A stretch of 64,000 nucleotides of DNA from Kushneria pakistanensis. GTDB taxonomy: Bacteria; Pseudomonadota; Gammaproteobacteria; Pseudomonadales; Halomonadaceae. Positions within the stretch are counted from its first letter, which is position 1. Every line of letters starts with the position of its first letter. The notes beneath the pieces are model-generated. The model saw only the letters and a program-made list of their open reading frames with translations, had not been told where the DNA came from and ran no database searches. Below, in pieces: positions 25,303 to 34,833 of the stretch. The position numbers and the translations under genes were made by a program. The DNA lies in assembly GCF_014652795.1 (NCBI RefSeq), contig NZ_BMZM01000003.1:434001-498000 (forward strand), read 5' to 3'.

Positions 25303-26316
25303 ATGAACGTTCCTGTCTGGGTATGGGAAGCCACTGTTGCGGGCTTCGCTGCCATCTTTATCTTTGATTTCTTCTCGCATGTGCGTAAGCCGCACGCACC
25401 GACCCTGCGTGAGTCCGCCCTCTGGTCAGTCTTTTATATCAGTCTTGCCGCCATTTTCGGCGCTGGGCTCTGGAAGGTATGGGGGCATGATCACGGGGTG
25501 GAGTACTTTGCCGGCTTCATTACCGAGAAAAGCCTGTCGGTCGATAATCTGTTTGTCTTTGCCATCATCATGGCCAAGTTTGCGGTGCCCAGAATCTATC
25601 AGCAAAAGGCGCTGCTGATCGGCATTATCATGGCGCTGATCATGCGCGGCATCTTCATTGCCGTAGGGGCGGCGGCCATCAATCGGTTCAGTTGGGTCTT
25701 TTATCTCTTCGGGCTTTTTTTGCTCTATACCGCCTTCAAGCTGGCGATCGAGAGTGCGCAGCATAAAAAGCAGGGCGCCGATGAGTTTGAGCCCAATGCG
25801 CTGGTGAAATTTGCCCAGCGCCATCTGCCGGTGACCGATAAATTCCACGAGCAGCGGCTGCTGGCACGGGAAAACGGCAAGCGCGTGCTGACGCCACTCT
25901 TTCTGGTGGTGCTGACCTTGGGGGTGACCGATCTGCTGTTTGCCTTGGATTCCATTCCGGCCATTTACGGCCTGACCCAGGAACCCTATATCGTCTTTAC
26001 TGCCAATGCCTTTGCGCTACTGGGGCTTTTGCAGCTCTATTTCCTGCTGGGCGGCCTGCTGGATCGGCTGGTGTATCTGGGCTTCGGGCTGTCGCTGATT
26101 CTGGGCTTCATCGGGGTAAAGCTGGTAATGCATGCCATGGTCGAAAACACGCTGCCCTTTATCAACGATGGCCAGCCGTTGGCATGGGTGCCGCATATTT
26201 CAACCGTGTTATCCCTGTCTGTCATTATCGGTATTTTGCTGGTGACGACCGTGGCCAGTCTTTTAAAAAGCCGGCACGATCGGCGTCAGGACAGGGACAT
26301 CGATACGGTCGAGTAG
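25303..26316 (+). CDS. TerC family membrane protein (Alx/YgjT-like), probable Mn2+ exporter
   Basis: Inner-membrane protein of 337 residues with seven to nine hydrophobic helices and the conserved acidic motifs EKSLSVDNLFVF and FALDSIPAIYG that mark the TerC/Alx family; these acidic residues are thought to bind metal. E. coli Alx is linked to Mn2+ export and induced at high pH through its riboswitch. A similar leader lies upstream here, which supports the same role. GGAG eight bases before the ATG is the ribosome-binding site and is paired in the leader. A terminator follows. Confidence 0.9.
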   Translation: MNVPVWVWEATVAGFAAIFIFDFFSHVRKPHAPTLRESALWSVFYISLAAIFGAGLWKVWGHDHGVEYFAGFITEKSLSVDNLFVFAIIMAKFAVPRIYQQKALLIGIIMALIMRGIFIAVGAAAINRFSWVFYLFGLFLLYTAFKLAIESAQHKKQGADEFEPNALVKFAQRHLPVTDKFHEQRLLARENGKRVLTPLFLVVLTLGVTDLLFALDSIPAIYGLTQEPYIVFTANAFALLGLLQLYFLLGGLLDRLVYLGFGLSLILGFIGVKLVMHAMVENTLPFINDGQPLAWVPHISTVLSLSVIIGILLVTTVASLLKSRHDRRQDRDIDTVE

Positions 26317-26349
26317 CTCTTCATGGCGCAATGAGTAGTGGTTAAAAAA

Positions 26350-26381
26350 AACGTCGCCCCGCTATTGCGGGGCGACGTTTT
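26350..26381. terminator. Strong bidirectional terminator after terC
   Basis: A 13-base stem (26350-26362 with 26367-26379) with a TATT loop, an A-run before and a T-run after. It separates convergent genes. Confidence 0.85.
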
Positions 26382-26416
26382 TGATCAGGCGTGTAGCGGC
26401 CACTTTTCTGTTGGCG

Positions 26417-26665
26417 CTACTTTTTAACCACACGATAAAGAAACAGCAGCACCAGAGCGCCAATCACGGCCACGGCAAAACTGCCAATATTGAATCCATC
26501 GACACTGCCAAAGCCCAGTGCGGTACCGATCCAGCCACCGACCACAGCGCCCAGAATACCGATGATGATGGTCACGATAATGCCACCGGGATCCTTGCCG
26601 GGCATCAGGAACTTGGCGATGGCACCTGCAATCAGGCCAAAGATGATCCACGCGATAATACCCAT
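26417..26665 (-). CDS. GlsB/YeaQ/YmgE family stress-response membrane protein
   Basis: An 82-residue inner-membrane protein with three hydrophobic helices and the family pattern GLIAGAIAKFLMPGKDPGG (10-28), followed by Gly-rich helices. Members, often labelled transglycosylase-associated proteins, are induced by general stress, but their biochemical role is unknown. AAGGAG precedes the start at 26665. A divergent copy is encoded 175 bases upstream on the same strand. Confidence 0.88.
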   Translation of the reverse strand: MGIIAWIIFGLIAGAIAKFLMPGKDPGGIIVTIIIGILGAVVGGWIGTALGFGSVDGFNIGSFAVAVIGALVLLFLYRVVKK

Positions 26666-26840
26666 AGTCAGCAGCTCCTTGCCGTTTTTCGTATCTGGCA
26701 GTTTCCAGTGTCAAAGGCCGAAAAGAAACATTGTTCCTTAAGATTTCTTTCCGCGCCGATCGTAAGATTAGATGGGCAAACACGAACTGGCAAGCAGGCT
26801 GTATTGCAGTATGTCACTGATTGCAAAGTGCTATCGAGAA

Positions 26841-27104
26841 TTAACGCTTGTCGTAACGCATCACCCAGAGCGTCATGACCGCGATCCCGCCCAGGGCGCC
26901 AACAACGGCGGCGGCAAGACTTCGAACATCAAATTCAAGTTCGGCGGCAAAGCCAAAGACCGTCACAAGAAAGGCCAGTACCACGCCGCCCAGTACGCCC
27001 ATGCCGGCAGTGCCGAGAAAGCCGACACTCAGGCGCCGGGGAATGATCAAATTGACCAGCATGCCCACGGCGATGCTGGCGAAAATCCAGGAGATAATGT
27101 TCAT
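26841..27104 (-). CDS. Second GlsB/YeaQ-like small membrane protein
   Basis: An 87-residue protein with the same three-helix layout as its neighbour: MNIISWIFASIAVGMLVNLI at the N-terminus, then a short basic turn and two Gly/Ala-rich helices, ending MRYDKR. It lacks the MPGKDPGG motif and has IIPRRLSVGF instead, so it is a divergent member or a related family. The start is placed at 27104 (AGAGAAAG upstream) rather than 27284, because the extra N-terminal frame shows no conserved character. The tandem arrangement suggests old duplication. Confidence 0.7.
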   Translation of the reverse strand: MNIISWIFASIAVGMLVNLIIPRRLSVGFLGTAGMGVLGGVVLAFLVTVFGFAAELEFDVRSLAAAVVGALGGIAVMTLWVMRYDKR

Positions 27105-27490
27105 GTGCTTTCTCTGTCGGTAGACGTCCACGGCTTCAAAATAGCGCTGTAGATGATAGCGCTCAACTGCAGCAGCCGCCGTTGTGGCGTCCGGGCGACA
27201 CTGAAGAAAGCAGGCCTTGAGCGTCTTTTTAACGGATAAACATGCACGTTCGCGCCCATGGCATGGGGATGCGTTTCCGAACACAGGGTAAAACGTTACA
27301 ATAATGGGTCCCGGTATGCGTCGACATGTCGCAACGCTTGCCAGTAGAACGGATCAGGTCAGGGTATGGCAGGCTGCTGCCTTGCCCATGGCGCATTACC
27401 TTTTCATGGCCACGGGTCACCATTTGACACTGGACAGGGCGCTCGGGGCACCGGTTGCCGGGCCTTTCATCGACGGGACAGAGAACACTC
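27105..27490. other. Intergenic region between the GlsB-like gene and nrdR
   Basis: This 386-base gap holds the divergent promoters of both genes. No convincing sigma-70 pair, NrdR box pair or RNA element was recognised, and the open frames in it are short and unlike their neighbours. Confidence 0.4.
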
Positions 27491-28000
27491 ATGCATTGCC
27501 CCTTTTGCGGTGCGCAGGATACGCGAGTCACTGATTCCCGACTGGTGGCTGACGGTGATCAGGTCCGCCGACGTCGCCAGTGTCTGGCCTGCGGCGAGCG
27601 CTTCACCACGCATGAAGCCGCCGAGCTTGTCATGCCGCGCGTCGTCAAGGCCGATGGCTCACGCGAAAGCTTTGATCCTGCCAAGCTTCGTGCCGGCATG
27701 CTGCGGGCACTGGAAAAGCGTCCGGTGTCCAGTGAGCACATCGAGGCGGCCATCGAGCGTATCCGACAGCGTCTTCGCGCCCGTGGCGAGCGTGAAATCA
27801 ATGCACTCGCCATTGGAGAAGAAGTCATGGGCCAGCTCAGGGCGCTGGACCAGATCGCCTATATCCGCTTTGCTTCAGTGTATCGGCGCTTTCAGGACAT
27901 TGATGAATTTCGCGCCGAAATCGAACGCCTTTCCAGTGAGTCTGCGCCGTCATCGGCTGCCGACCCGGTGGGCAGGGATCAGGAGTCTCATGAGCATTGA
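27491..28000 (+). CDS. nrdR: Transcriptional repressor NrdR
   Basis: Zinc-ribbon/ATP-cone repressor of ribonucleotide reductase genes, 169 residues. The zinc ribbon uses Cys3, Cys6, Cys31 and Cys34 (MHCPFC and CLACGERF), followed by the ATP-cone (about 46-136) that senses dATP/ATP, and a charged tail. The start is placed at MHCPFC (27491); an upstream in-frame ATG at 27455 would add 12 residues not seen in the family. It overlaps the start of ribD, the usual gammaproteobacterial arrangement nrdR-ribD. Confidence 0.95.
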   Translation: MHCPFCGAQDTRVTDSRLVADGDQVRRRRQCLACGERFTTHEAAELVMPRVVKADGSRESFDPAKLRAGMLRALEKRPVSSEHIEAAIERIRQRLRARGEREINALAIGEEVMGQLRALDQIAYIRFASVYRRFQDIDEFRAEIERLSSESAPSSAADPVGRDQESHEH

Positions 28001-29243
28001 GGACACCGCAGAAGGCGCGGTAGTACCCTTTTGCAGCGTAAAGGAAAGACCGGACGTGACAGGGCAACCCGAGGATTACATGGCTCGCGCGTTGCATCTG
28101 GCGCGCCGCGGGCTTTATACGACCGATCCCAACCCGCGGGTAGGCTGTGTGCTGGTGCGCGGCAATCAAATTGTGGGCGAAGGGTGGCACGAGCTGACCG
28201 GCGAACCCCATGCCGAAATTCATGCCCTGCGCGCCGCCGGTGAGGCTGCGCGTGGCGCTACGGCCTATGTCACACTGGAGCCCTGTTCGCATTACGGCCG
28301 TACCGGTCCCTGTGCCAAGGCGTTAGCGGAGGCGGGCGTGGACGCTGTCGTGGCGGCCATGCTCGACCCTAACCCGCAGGTGTCCGGCCGCGGCATTGCC
28401 ATGCTGGAAGCTGCAGGCGTGAGTACTCGGGTCGGCATGCTTGAGGCAGATGCGCGCGAGCTCAATGTGGGCTTTATCTCGCGCATGTCGCGCTCGCTGC
28501 CTTATGTTCGCCTCAAGATGGCGATGAGCCTGGACGGACGCACGGCCATGGCCAGCGGCGAGTCCAAATGGATTACCGGTGAGCGCGCCCGTCGCGATGT
28601 GCAGCATCTGCGGGCGCGCTCCAGCGTGATTCTCAGCGGTGTTGCCTCGGTCATCCGCGATGACAGTCGATTGACCGTACGCGCTGAGCAGCTTGGCAGC
28701 CAACCTGATTCCCACGCCGTTCAGGTATCCCACGAAAGAGGGTTGCGTCAGCCACTGCGGGTCATTGTCGATTCGACCCTGTCTCTGCCTGCCACGGCCC
28801 GCTGTCTGACAGAACCGGGTCGTACGCTGGTGGCCACTGTTTCGCCGACAGGGCCCGGTGCGCTTGATAATCGCGATCATTTTCGCCGGCGGGAAACGCT
28901 GGTGGCTGCCGGTGCTGAAGTGGTCACGCTGACAGCCGGGCCAAGCGGCCAGGTCGACCTTGAAGCACTGATGCATTATCTGGCTGATGTCGAACAGTGC
29001 AACGAAGTGCTGCTCGAAAGCGGCTCGCGCCTGAGCGGTGCCATGCTTGATGCGGGGCTGGTCAATGAGCTGGTCATCTACATGGCACCGATACTGATGG
29101 GTGATGAGGCGCGCGGGCTTTTGACCCTGCCGGGGCTTGAGAAACTGTCCCAGCGTCGACAGCTTTCGATCGTTGATGTTCGCGCCTTCGGCCCTGACTG
29201 GCGTATTATCGCGCGCCCCGTGAATGACGACGAAACATCCTGA
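27990..29243 (+). CDS. ribD: Riboflavin biosynthesis protein RibD (deaminase/reductase)
   Basis: Bifunctional enzyme of riboflavin synthesis: the N-terminal deaminase removes the amino group of the pyrimidine intermediate, and the C-terminal reductase reduces its ribosyl group. Zinc ligands and catalytic Glu are His74, Glu76, Cys99 and Cys108 ([10 protein letters not shown] and [13 protein letters not shown]). The reductase half begins at about 165 with [16 protein letters not shown]. The ATG at 27990 overlaps the nrdR end and has AGGAG only four bases away; it gives 417 residues with a roughly 28-residue N-terminal extension compared with usual RibD. The ATG at 28080 ([10 protein letters not shown]) is an alternative start. 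Confidence 0.93.
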   Translation: MSIEDTAEGAVVPFCSVKERPDVTGQPEDYMARALHLARRGLYTTDPNPRVGCVLVRGNQIVGEGWHELTGEPHAEIHALRAAGEAARGATAYVTLEPCSHYGRTGPCAKALAEAGVDAVVAAMLDPNPQVSGRGIAMLEAAGVSTRVGMLEADARELNVGFISRMSRSLPYVRLKMAMSLDGRTAMASGESKWITGERARRDVQHLRARSSVILSGVASVIRDDSRLTVRAEQLGSQPDSHAVQVSHERGLRQPLRVIVDSTLSLPATARCLTEPGRTLVATVSPTGPGALDNRDHFRRRETLVAAGAEVVTLTAGPSGQVDLEALMHYLADVEQCNEVLLESGSRLSGAMLDAGLVNELVIYMAPILMGDEARGLLTLPGLEKLSQRRQLSIVDVRAFGPDWRIIARPVNDDETS

Positions 29244-29331
29244 TTGAGCATGTTCGCTGCTATCGGTGGCGAATGTTGATATTCATCCCAGCGACCCTGC
29301 ATCGAAAGGAGCGGCTTAGCCGGCAAGCGTT

Positions 29332-30492
29332 ATGAGTCAGTCAACGGGCAACTTCGCTTCCGTGGAAGCGCTGATTGAAGATATCCGTCAGGGAAAGATG
29401 GTCATTCTCATGGATGACGAGGATCGTGAAAATGAAGGCGATCTGATCATGGCCGCCGAGTGTGTGGAGGCCTCACACATCAATTTCATGGCCCGTTATG
29501 CCTGTGGCCTGATCTGTCAGCCCATGCTGCGTGAGCGTTGCGAGCAGCTGGGCCTGTCACTGATGGTCAATGACAACGGTTCCGGTTTTGGTACCCGATT
29601 CACGGTGTCCATCGAGGCGGCCACCGGTGTCAGTACCGGCATCTCGGCTGCCGACCGCGCACGCACGGTGCAGGCAGCGGCGGCACGCGACGCCAGACCC
29701 GGCGATGTCGTCCAGCCCGGCCATATCTTTCCGTTGATGGCAGAAGCCGGCGGCGTACTGCGCCGGGCCGGGCATACTGAAGCAGCCTGTGATCTGGCAG
29801 CGATGGCCGGTTTCGAGCCAACCGGGGTGATCTGCGAGATCATGAACGAGGATGGCACCATGGCAAGGCGCCCGGAGCTTGAGCGCTTTGCGGCCATTCA
29901 CGACATCAGGATCGGCACCATTTCCGATCTGATTCACTACCGCATTCACAATGAGCAGACCGTTGAACACGTGGAGTCACATCCGGTAGAAACGGACGCC
30001 GGCCCCTTTCAGCTGCACTGCTTTCGCGATCGGATTCAGGGCTCTCATCACCTGGCGCTGGTCAAGGGCTCTCCCGAGAGCGACCAGGCCACGACCGTGC
30101 GCGTGCACGTTGCCGATGCCCTGCGCGATCTGCTGGGGATGCGCCGTGACGGCCATCAGAGCTGGTCGTCGCGCGATGCGCTGGCCGAGATTGCTGCCAG
30201 CGACACCGGCGTGCTGGTGCTTTTGGCCGACCAGCGTGGCATGACAGATTTTCGTGATCAGCTGGATCTTTTCCTGGCGCGGCGCCCGCGAACTCAGGAT
30301 CCGCAGACCGACGGCGCCGGCAACTACCTGAGTATCGGCACCGGGGCACAGATTTTGCGTAGCCTGGGTGTTGGCAGAATGCGTCTTTTAAGCTCGCCCT
30401 GGCGCTTTTCGGCGCTGGCGGGCTTTGGCCTTGAGGTCATCGAACAGATCAGCAGCGTCGATGACAGCCGCACTGCGCAGCACCGACAATAG
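29332..30492 (+). CDS. RibBX: DHBP synthase fused to a degenerate GTP cyclohydrolase II domain
   Basis: The N-terminal part (about 9-205) is 3,4-dihydroxy-2-butanone-4-phosphate synthase with its catalytic acid cluster DDEDRENEGD (28-37) and RRAGHTEA (144-151). The C-terminal part (about 210-386) aligns with GTP cyclohydrolase II, but its zinc-binding cysteines are gone: the usual SEC and CDCG positions read VAD (260-262) and RDGH (272-275). It therefore should not hydrolyse GTP, and a separate RibA is expected elsewhere in the genome. This matches the RibBX variant described in Proteobacteria. It stands between ribD and ribH, so only the DHBP reaction is probably supplied here. No FMN riboswitch was seen before it. 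Confidence 0.9.
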   Translation: MSQSTGNFASVEALIEDIRQGKMVILMDDEDRENEGDLIMAAECVEASHINFMARYACGLICQPMLRERCEQLGLSLMVNDNGSGFGTRFTVSIEAATGVSTGISAADRARTVQAAAARDARPGDVVQPGHIFPLMAEAGGVLRRAGHTEAACDLAAMAGFEPTGVICEIMNEDGTMARRPELERFAAIHDIRIGTISDLIHYRIHNEQTVEHVESHPVETDAGPFQLHCFRDRIQGSHHLALVKGSPESDQATTVRVHVADALRDLLGMRRDGHQSWSSRDALAEIAASDTGVLVLLADQRGMTDFRDQLDLFLARRPRTQDPQTDGAGNYLSIGTGAQILRSLGVGRMRLLSSPWRFSALAGFGLEVIEQISSVDDSRTAQHRQ

Positions 30493-30501
30493 CAATGACA
30501 G

Positions 30502-30517
30502 GGGCCCGAAAGGGCCC
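30502..30517 (+). other. Short GC hairpin between ribBX and ribH
   Basis: GGGCCC (30502-30507) pairs with GGGCCC (30512-30517) around a GAAA loop. No T-run follows, so it is more likely an RNA-stability element within the operon than a terminator. Confidence 0.4.
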
Positions 30518-30588
30518 AAAGAATGACAGCCCCAATGGCTTACATCACGCAATGATGCGTTTTATCAGAGATAACAGGATTTCATGAC

Positions 30589-31101
30589 ATGCAACCGATT
30601 GCACAACTGGAAGGGCGTTTCAACGAGATCGATGGCCGCTACGTCATCGTGGTCGGGCGCTTCAACCATCACGTGGTCGACTCTCTGGTAGAGGGCGCCG
30701 TGGACGCGCTGGTCCGTCATGGCGTTGACGATGGCAATATCGACATTCTTCATGTGCCCGGCGCCTGGGAACTGCCGCTGGCCGTCAAGCGTGCGCTGAC
30801 CCGAATTCAGCCGGATGCCATCATTGCGCTGGGCGCGGTCATTCGCGGCGGTACACCGCATTTTGAACATGTGGCAGGCCAGTGCAATGCAGCGCTCAAC
30901 CGTCTGCAGCTTGATTTTGACACCCCCATTGCCAACGGTGTCCTGACGGTCAACTCGATCGAGCAGGCCATCGAGCGTGCCGGCACCAAGGCCGGCAACA
31001 AGGGCTTCGAAGCGGCAATGGCCGCCATGGAAATGGTTTCCCTGCTGCGTCAGCTCGGCGGTAATGACGGCGATGATGCCGATCATGGAGGTGTGGCGTG
31101 A
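30589..31101 (+). CDS. ribH: 6,7-dimethyl-8-ribityllumazine synthase
   Basis: Riboflavin pathway enzyme (170 residues) that condenses the RibD product with dihydroxybutanone phosphate; subunits usually form a large capsid-like shell. Visible motifs are the substrate-binding [16 protein letters not shown] near 22-37, [10 protein letters not shown] (56-65) and [16 protein letters not shown]. The C-terminal tail is acidic ([12 protein letters not shown]). The stop overlaps the nusB GTG start (GTGA), the standard ribH-nusB coupling. Confidence 0.95.
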   Translation: MQPIAQLEGRFNEIDGRYVIVVGRFNHHVVDSLVEGAVDALVRHGVDDGNIDILHVPGAWELPLAVKRALTRIQPDAIIALGAVIRGGTPHFEHVAGQCNAALNRLQLDFDTPIANGVLTVNSIEQAIERAGTKAGNKGFEAAMAAMEMVSLLRQLGGNDGDDADHGGVA

Positions 31102-31604
31102 CCCAGCAAAAACGTGCCCCTTCAAAGCAGCAGCAGGCCCGAAGGGCAGCACGCGAGCTGACGGTGCAGGCGCTGTATCAGTGGGAAATCACGGGCACCT
31201 CGATTGCCCAGCTTGAGGCCGAGTTTCGTGCCCAGACTGCTGATGATGATCTGGAACCGCATGAAGACTGGGTTCAGGTCATGAAGATTGCGGATCTGGG
31301 GCTGTTTCATCAGCTCCTTCACGGCGTCGCCAGACACTGTGGCGAGATGGATAACCTGATCGCGCCTTCTCTGGATCGAAAGCTTGATGAGCTTGATCGT
31401 ATCGAGCTTTCCATTCTGCGTCTTGGCGCCTATGAGCTGGCGCACCGTCCGGAGGTGCCCTACATCTCGGTCATCAATGAAGGCATTGAGCTGGCTCGTT
31501 CATTTGGCGCCACGGATGGACATAAATATATCAATTCCATTCTTGATCGCCTGGCCAGAAAGCTGCGTGACGTTGAGGTTCAGGCGCGCAGGCGCCGTGA
31601 CTGA
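31098..31604 (+). CDS. nusB: Transcription antitermination protein NusB
   Basis: RNA-binding all-helical protein (168 residues) that pairs with NusE/S10 on boxA RNA for rRNA antitermination. The N-terminus [17 protein letters not shown] and the C-terminus [27 protein letters not shown] are typical. The GTG at 31098 overlaps ribH by four bases and has GGAGG before it. The next gene, thiL, is 85 bases downstream. Confidence 0.95.
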   Translation: MTQQKRAPSKQQQARRAARELTVQALYQWEITGTSIAQLEAEFRAQTADDDLEPHEDWVQVMKIADLGLFHQLLHGVARHCGEMDNLIAPSLDRKLDELDRIELSILRLGAYELAHRPEVPYISVINEGIELARSFGATDGHKYINSILDRLARKLRDVEVQARRRRD

Positions 31605-31689
31605 TCATGGTCCATTACGATCATGGCCTGTGCCTGTTGGTCCTCATTGATCAGCACTTTCCTTCACATGTCAGGGAGATGACCGGGCG

Positions 31690-32709
31690 ATGAGCGATGC
31701 AGCCACTCCTGGCGAGTTTGAACTCATCAGGCGTTATTTCATGCAGGACGTTGAGCACGCCTGCAGCTCGGATCATGTCTCGCCACATCAGGCCCGTGCC
31801 GGCGTCGTGCTGGGGCAGGGCGATGACTGCGCGCTGCTGGCACCTGCGCCTGGCACCCGCCTGGCCGTCAGCGTGGACACGTCGCTGGCCGACGTGCATT
31901 TTCCGCGCGACGCCTCTGCTGAAGCCATCGGTCATCGGGCGCTGGCGGTCAATCTCAGCGATCTGGCGGCCATGGGCGCCAGACCGCGCTGGTTCGTGCT
32001 GGCGCTGACGCTGCCCGATGTTGACGCGCAGTGGCTTGAGGGCTTTGCGTGCGGGCTCTATGGTCTGGCACGCGAGCATGATATTGCCCTGGTGGGCGGT
32101 GACATTACCCGCGGCCGGGAGCTCTCCATCACCATTACCGTGCATGGTGATGTGCCCGATGATGAGGCCATTACCCGCCATGGGGCCAGGCCCGGCGATC
32201 TTCTGGCCGTGACAGGCACGCTGGGCAGCGCGCACGGTGGCCTGCGTGCCTGGTTTGATGGCGAGCGTGATGAGCACCATCCGCTGGTGGCGGCCTATCT
32301 GCGGCCGACGCCGCGTACCAGCGAAGGAATGGCAATCCGTCAGATGGTATCGGCCGGTCTTGATATCTCTGATGGGCTGCTGGCAGATCTTGGGCATCTG
32401 TGTGATCGCTCAGGCGTCGGTGCGCGCCTTGAGGCCTCGTCCATTCCGGTGGATCAGGCGCTGGTAGCTTCACTGGGTGCGCAGGACGCACTGGAGGCCG
32501 CGCTCAACGGCGGCGATGACTACGAGCTGTTGCTGTCACTGGCGCCGAAGCATGAAGATGCCGTTCGCCAGACGCTCGAGACGCTGGGTGGCACGCTTCA
32601 TGTGATTGGTCAGATCACCAGCGAGCCCGGTATTACAGGTGTCGTGTCCACCGGGCGTGGCTGGCAGCATTTTCATGCCAGTGAGCCGAGTACGGGAGCA
32701 ACACCATGA
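31690..32709 (+). CDS. thiL: Thiamine-monophosphate kinase
   Basis: PurM-fold kinase (339 residues) making thiamine diphosphate from thiamine monophosphate. Motifs include GDDCALL (46-52), SVDTSLADVHF, VGGDITRG and GLDISDGLLADLGHL, which carry the metal and nucleotide ligands. GGGAGA lies upstream of the ATG. Its stop overlaps the pgpA start (ATGA), so the two are translationally coupled, as in many gammaproteobacteria. Confidence 0.95.
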   Translation: MSDAATPGEFELIRRYFMQDVEHACSSDHVSPHQARAGVVLGQGDDCALLAPAPGTRLAVSVDTSLADVHFPRDASAEAIGHRALAVNLSDLAAMGARPRWFVLALTLPDVDAQWLEGFACGLYGLAREHDIALVGGDITRGRELSITITVHGDVPDDEAITRHGARPGDLLAVTGTLGSAHGGLRAWFDGERDEHHPLVAAYLRPTPRTSEGMAIRQMVSAGLDISDGLLADLGHLCDRSGVGARLEASSIPVDQALVASLGAQDALEAALNGGDDYELLLSLAPKHEDAVRQTLETLGGTLHVIGQITSEPGITGVVSTGRGWQHFHASEPSTGATP

Positions 32710-33179
32710 ACCGTGCACCTGCAAGCGTCTGGCGCCGCCCCGTACACTTTCTGGCCTTTGGGCTTGGCAGTGGGGCGGCACCCTTTGCCCCGGGGACCTT
32801 CGGTACCCTGGCCGCCATTCCCTTTTACTGGTTGATGTCGACATTGCCGCTGGGGATTTACCTGGCGGTACTGGGTGTGGCTACCATCATCGGGATCTAT
32901 CTGTGTGATCGCACCTCGAAGGATCTGGGGGTGCATGATCATTCGGGTATCGTCTGGGACGAGTTTGTCGGCTACTGGCTGACCATGGCTGCCGTGCCCT
33001 TCTCCTGGCAGTCAGCCCTGTGGGGCTTTGTCATTTTCCGGGTCTTTGATGTCATCAAGCCCTGGCCGGTACGCACGGTGGACCGGCGTGTGGCAGGGGG
33101 ATTTGGCATCATGGCGGATGACATTCTGGCCGGTATCTACGCCTGGAGTGTGATGCATGTATGGCTTTGGCTACATTAA
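32706..33179 (+). CDS. pgpA: Phosphatidylglycerophosphatase A
   Basis: Inner-membrane lipid phosphatase (157 residues) that makes phosphatidylglycerol from its phosphate. Characteristic parts are the SGAAPFAPGTFGTLAAIPF stretch (about 21-39) and IVWDEFVGYWLTM (about 82-94), with four hydrophobic helices. It overlaps thiL by four bases. This ends the rib-nus-thi-pgp block. Confidence 0.95.
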   Translation: MNRAPASVWRRPVHFLAFGLGSGAAPFAPGTFGTLAAIPFYWLMSTLPLGIYLAVLGVATIIGIYLCDRTSKDLGVHDHSGIVWDEFVGYWLTMAAVPFSWQSALWGFVIFRVFDVIKPWPVRTVDRRVAGGFGIMADDILAGIYAWSVMHVWLWLH

Positions 33180-33276
33180 TGTCATGTGAATCACGAATGT
33201 CGGTACTGTAGGCGCCATCGGCGCAGGTTCTACTCGTACTGGTCCGGCCTGCCGTGTTGACCCCCGGGGAGCGTTG

Positions 33277-34617
33277 ATGAAAAGGAAAGTGGCAACAGGA
33301 TTGATGGGACTTGCCGTGTTGGCGCTGGTGCTCTGGCTGGGCATGCTGGCCTGGAGTCGTCATCAGGTGCAGTCACGCATGGCCGAGCAGGTGGCTGACA
33401 TCAATGCGCTGTCGGGTATCCGCGCCATCAATACCATTGACGATGACGGCTTTTTTTCCTCTCGCGGGACGCTCAGGATCATCATGACCGACAGTGATGC
33501 TGTCGTACCTGCTGCCATCATCGACTGGCGCGTCGCTTACGGCATCCTGCGTACCCGCTTTACAGGCGGTGCCGATATCGAAACCCGCTCTGGCACCGCC
33601 TTGCTGGCCAGCCAGCTGTCCGACGGTGGCAAAATCAATTTCAACGCGCGCATCGGACATCTGAAAAGTGATCTGATCCTCAATGCCACGCTTCCTGACA
33701 ACCTGCATTATCAGGACCAGGGCATGACGCTTCGTCTTTCCGGCGCCCGTGTGAAGCTTGTCGATAATGCGCAGGGGCTGCACCTTGAAGGGCAGTGGTC
33801 AGGGCTGGATCAGAAAAGTCCACTGCGTCAGATGCACCTTGGCGATACACACTGGTCGATGCTGTTTCCGACTGATGATGCCGAGACTGAGGCGCAGACG
33901 GAGACGTCGTCAGATGGTCGGCCCGGACGGCTGGATACACTGACCGTCAGCCAGGCCATGCTGCAAAGACAGGGTGGACTGCCCCTGACGTTGAGTGATC
34001 TGGATGTCGAGGGCAGTACCCACCATGAACGCCAGGAGCTCAGCTATCGATTAAAGGCGCATTTGGGTAACGCGGCGTTCTCCGAGCAGCAGCTGGGCAG
34101 TGCTTCCCTTGACGCTGTCATCAGACGTATCAATGAGCAGGCCGCTCGCGCACTGCTGCAGACCGTTGGGCAGGATATCGAGCGGCGCTGGCAGCGGGGC
34201 CGTGAGCAGACAGCGCTTCAAACGCCCATGCCGGCGGATGAAGTTGCTGGCGTGCAGGATATTGGCGCGCTGATCGCGCCATGGGAGGAGGAGTTTTTTG
34301 CCGTGCTGACCGACTCGCCTCAGCTGGTGGTCAATAGCCTGCAGCTGGAAAGTCCGATGCTGGATCAACAGATGCATCTGGATGGTGAGCTGACACTGGA
34401 TGGCACCGATATTGAAGCAGCCCGCATCGAGCGGCTCAGAACGTCCTGGGGACGAGCAGCCTTCAAGCGTCGCCTTGATGGCCAGTTCACGCTGCACAAT
34501 ACGCCACCGCTTCTGGCACTGGTGGCCGGTCAATCGCCGGAACAGGACACGCTGGATCTGTCCATTCGAAAAGGCGTTTTTCTGATCAATGATGAGCCCT
34601 GGTTTTTATTGAACTAG
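33277..34617 (+). CDS. DUF945 family protein (YdgA-like)
   Basis: Protein of 446 residues with an N-terminal signal anchor (about 6-25, VATGLMGLAVLALVLWLGML) and a large periplasmic part predicted to be mostly beta-rich. It belongs to the DUF945 family, whose function is unknown. A Glu/Thr-rich acidic loop (about 190-210) and a long C-terminal segment ending FLINDEPWFLLN are visible; that ending is typical of the family. GGGGAG precedes the ATG at 33277, preferred over a TTG three bases earlier. No operon partner is evident. Confidence 0.8.
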   Translation: MKRKVATGLMGLAVLALVLWLGMLAWSRHQVQSRMAEQVADINALSGIRAINTIDDDGFFSSRGTLRIIMTDSDAVVPAAIIDWRVAYGILRTRFTGGADIETRSGTALLASQLSDGGKINFNARIGHLKSDLILNATLPDNLHYQDQGMTLRLSGARVKLVDNAQGLHLEGQWSGLDQKSPLRQMHLGDTHWSMLFPTDDAETEAQTETSSDGRPGRLDTLTVSQAMLQRQGGLPLTLSDLDVEGSTHHERQELSYRLKAHLGNAAFSEQQLGSASLDAVIRRINEQAARALLQTVGQDIERRWQRGREQTALQTPMPADEVAGVQDIGALIAPWEEEFFAVLTDSPQLVVNSLQLESPMLDQQMHLDGELTLDGTDIEAARIERLRTSWGRAAFKRRLDGQFTLHNTPPLLALVAGQSPEQDTLDLSIRKGVFLINDEPWFLLN

Positions 34618-34655
34618 GCTTTCGGTCAAGAGACAGACTCATTCGAATGTATCAC

Positions 34656-34684
34656 GCGGCTGCCTTTGGCAGCCGCTGTCGTTT
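34656..34684 (+). terminator. Hairpin after the DUF945 gene, probable terminator
   Basis: GCGGCTGCC (34656-34664) pairs with GGCAGCCGC (34668-34676) and is followed by TGTCGTTTT. The interrupted T-run makes termination likely but not certain. Confidence 0.55.
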
Positions 34685-34833
34685 TGGTCCGTTAACGGTT
34701 TTAACGTGATGCCGGACTTGATAACGCTGTCCGGTGCCCGCATTGCCAGAAACAACAGGTAACGTCAGGCATGTGCTGTCGTTCAGGCATCGCATCCGGC
34801 GAACGGTTCCGATACGGGAGAGCAGGGTAGCCC

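Noticed and set aside
29244-29331. An FMN riboswitch before ribBX
   Set aside because: The gap is only 88 bases and lacks the conserved RFN sequence blocks; the gene appears to be in an operon with ribD.
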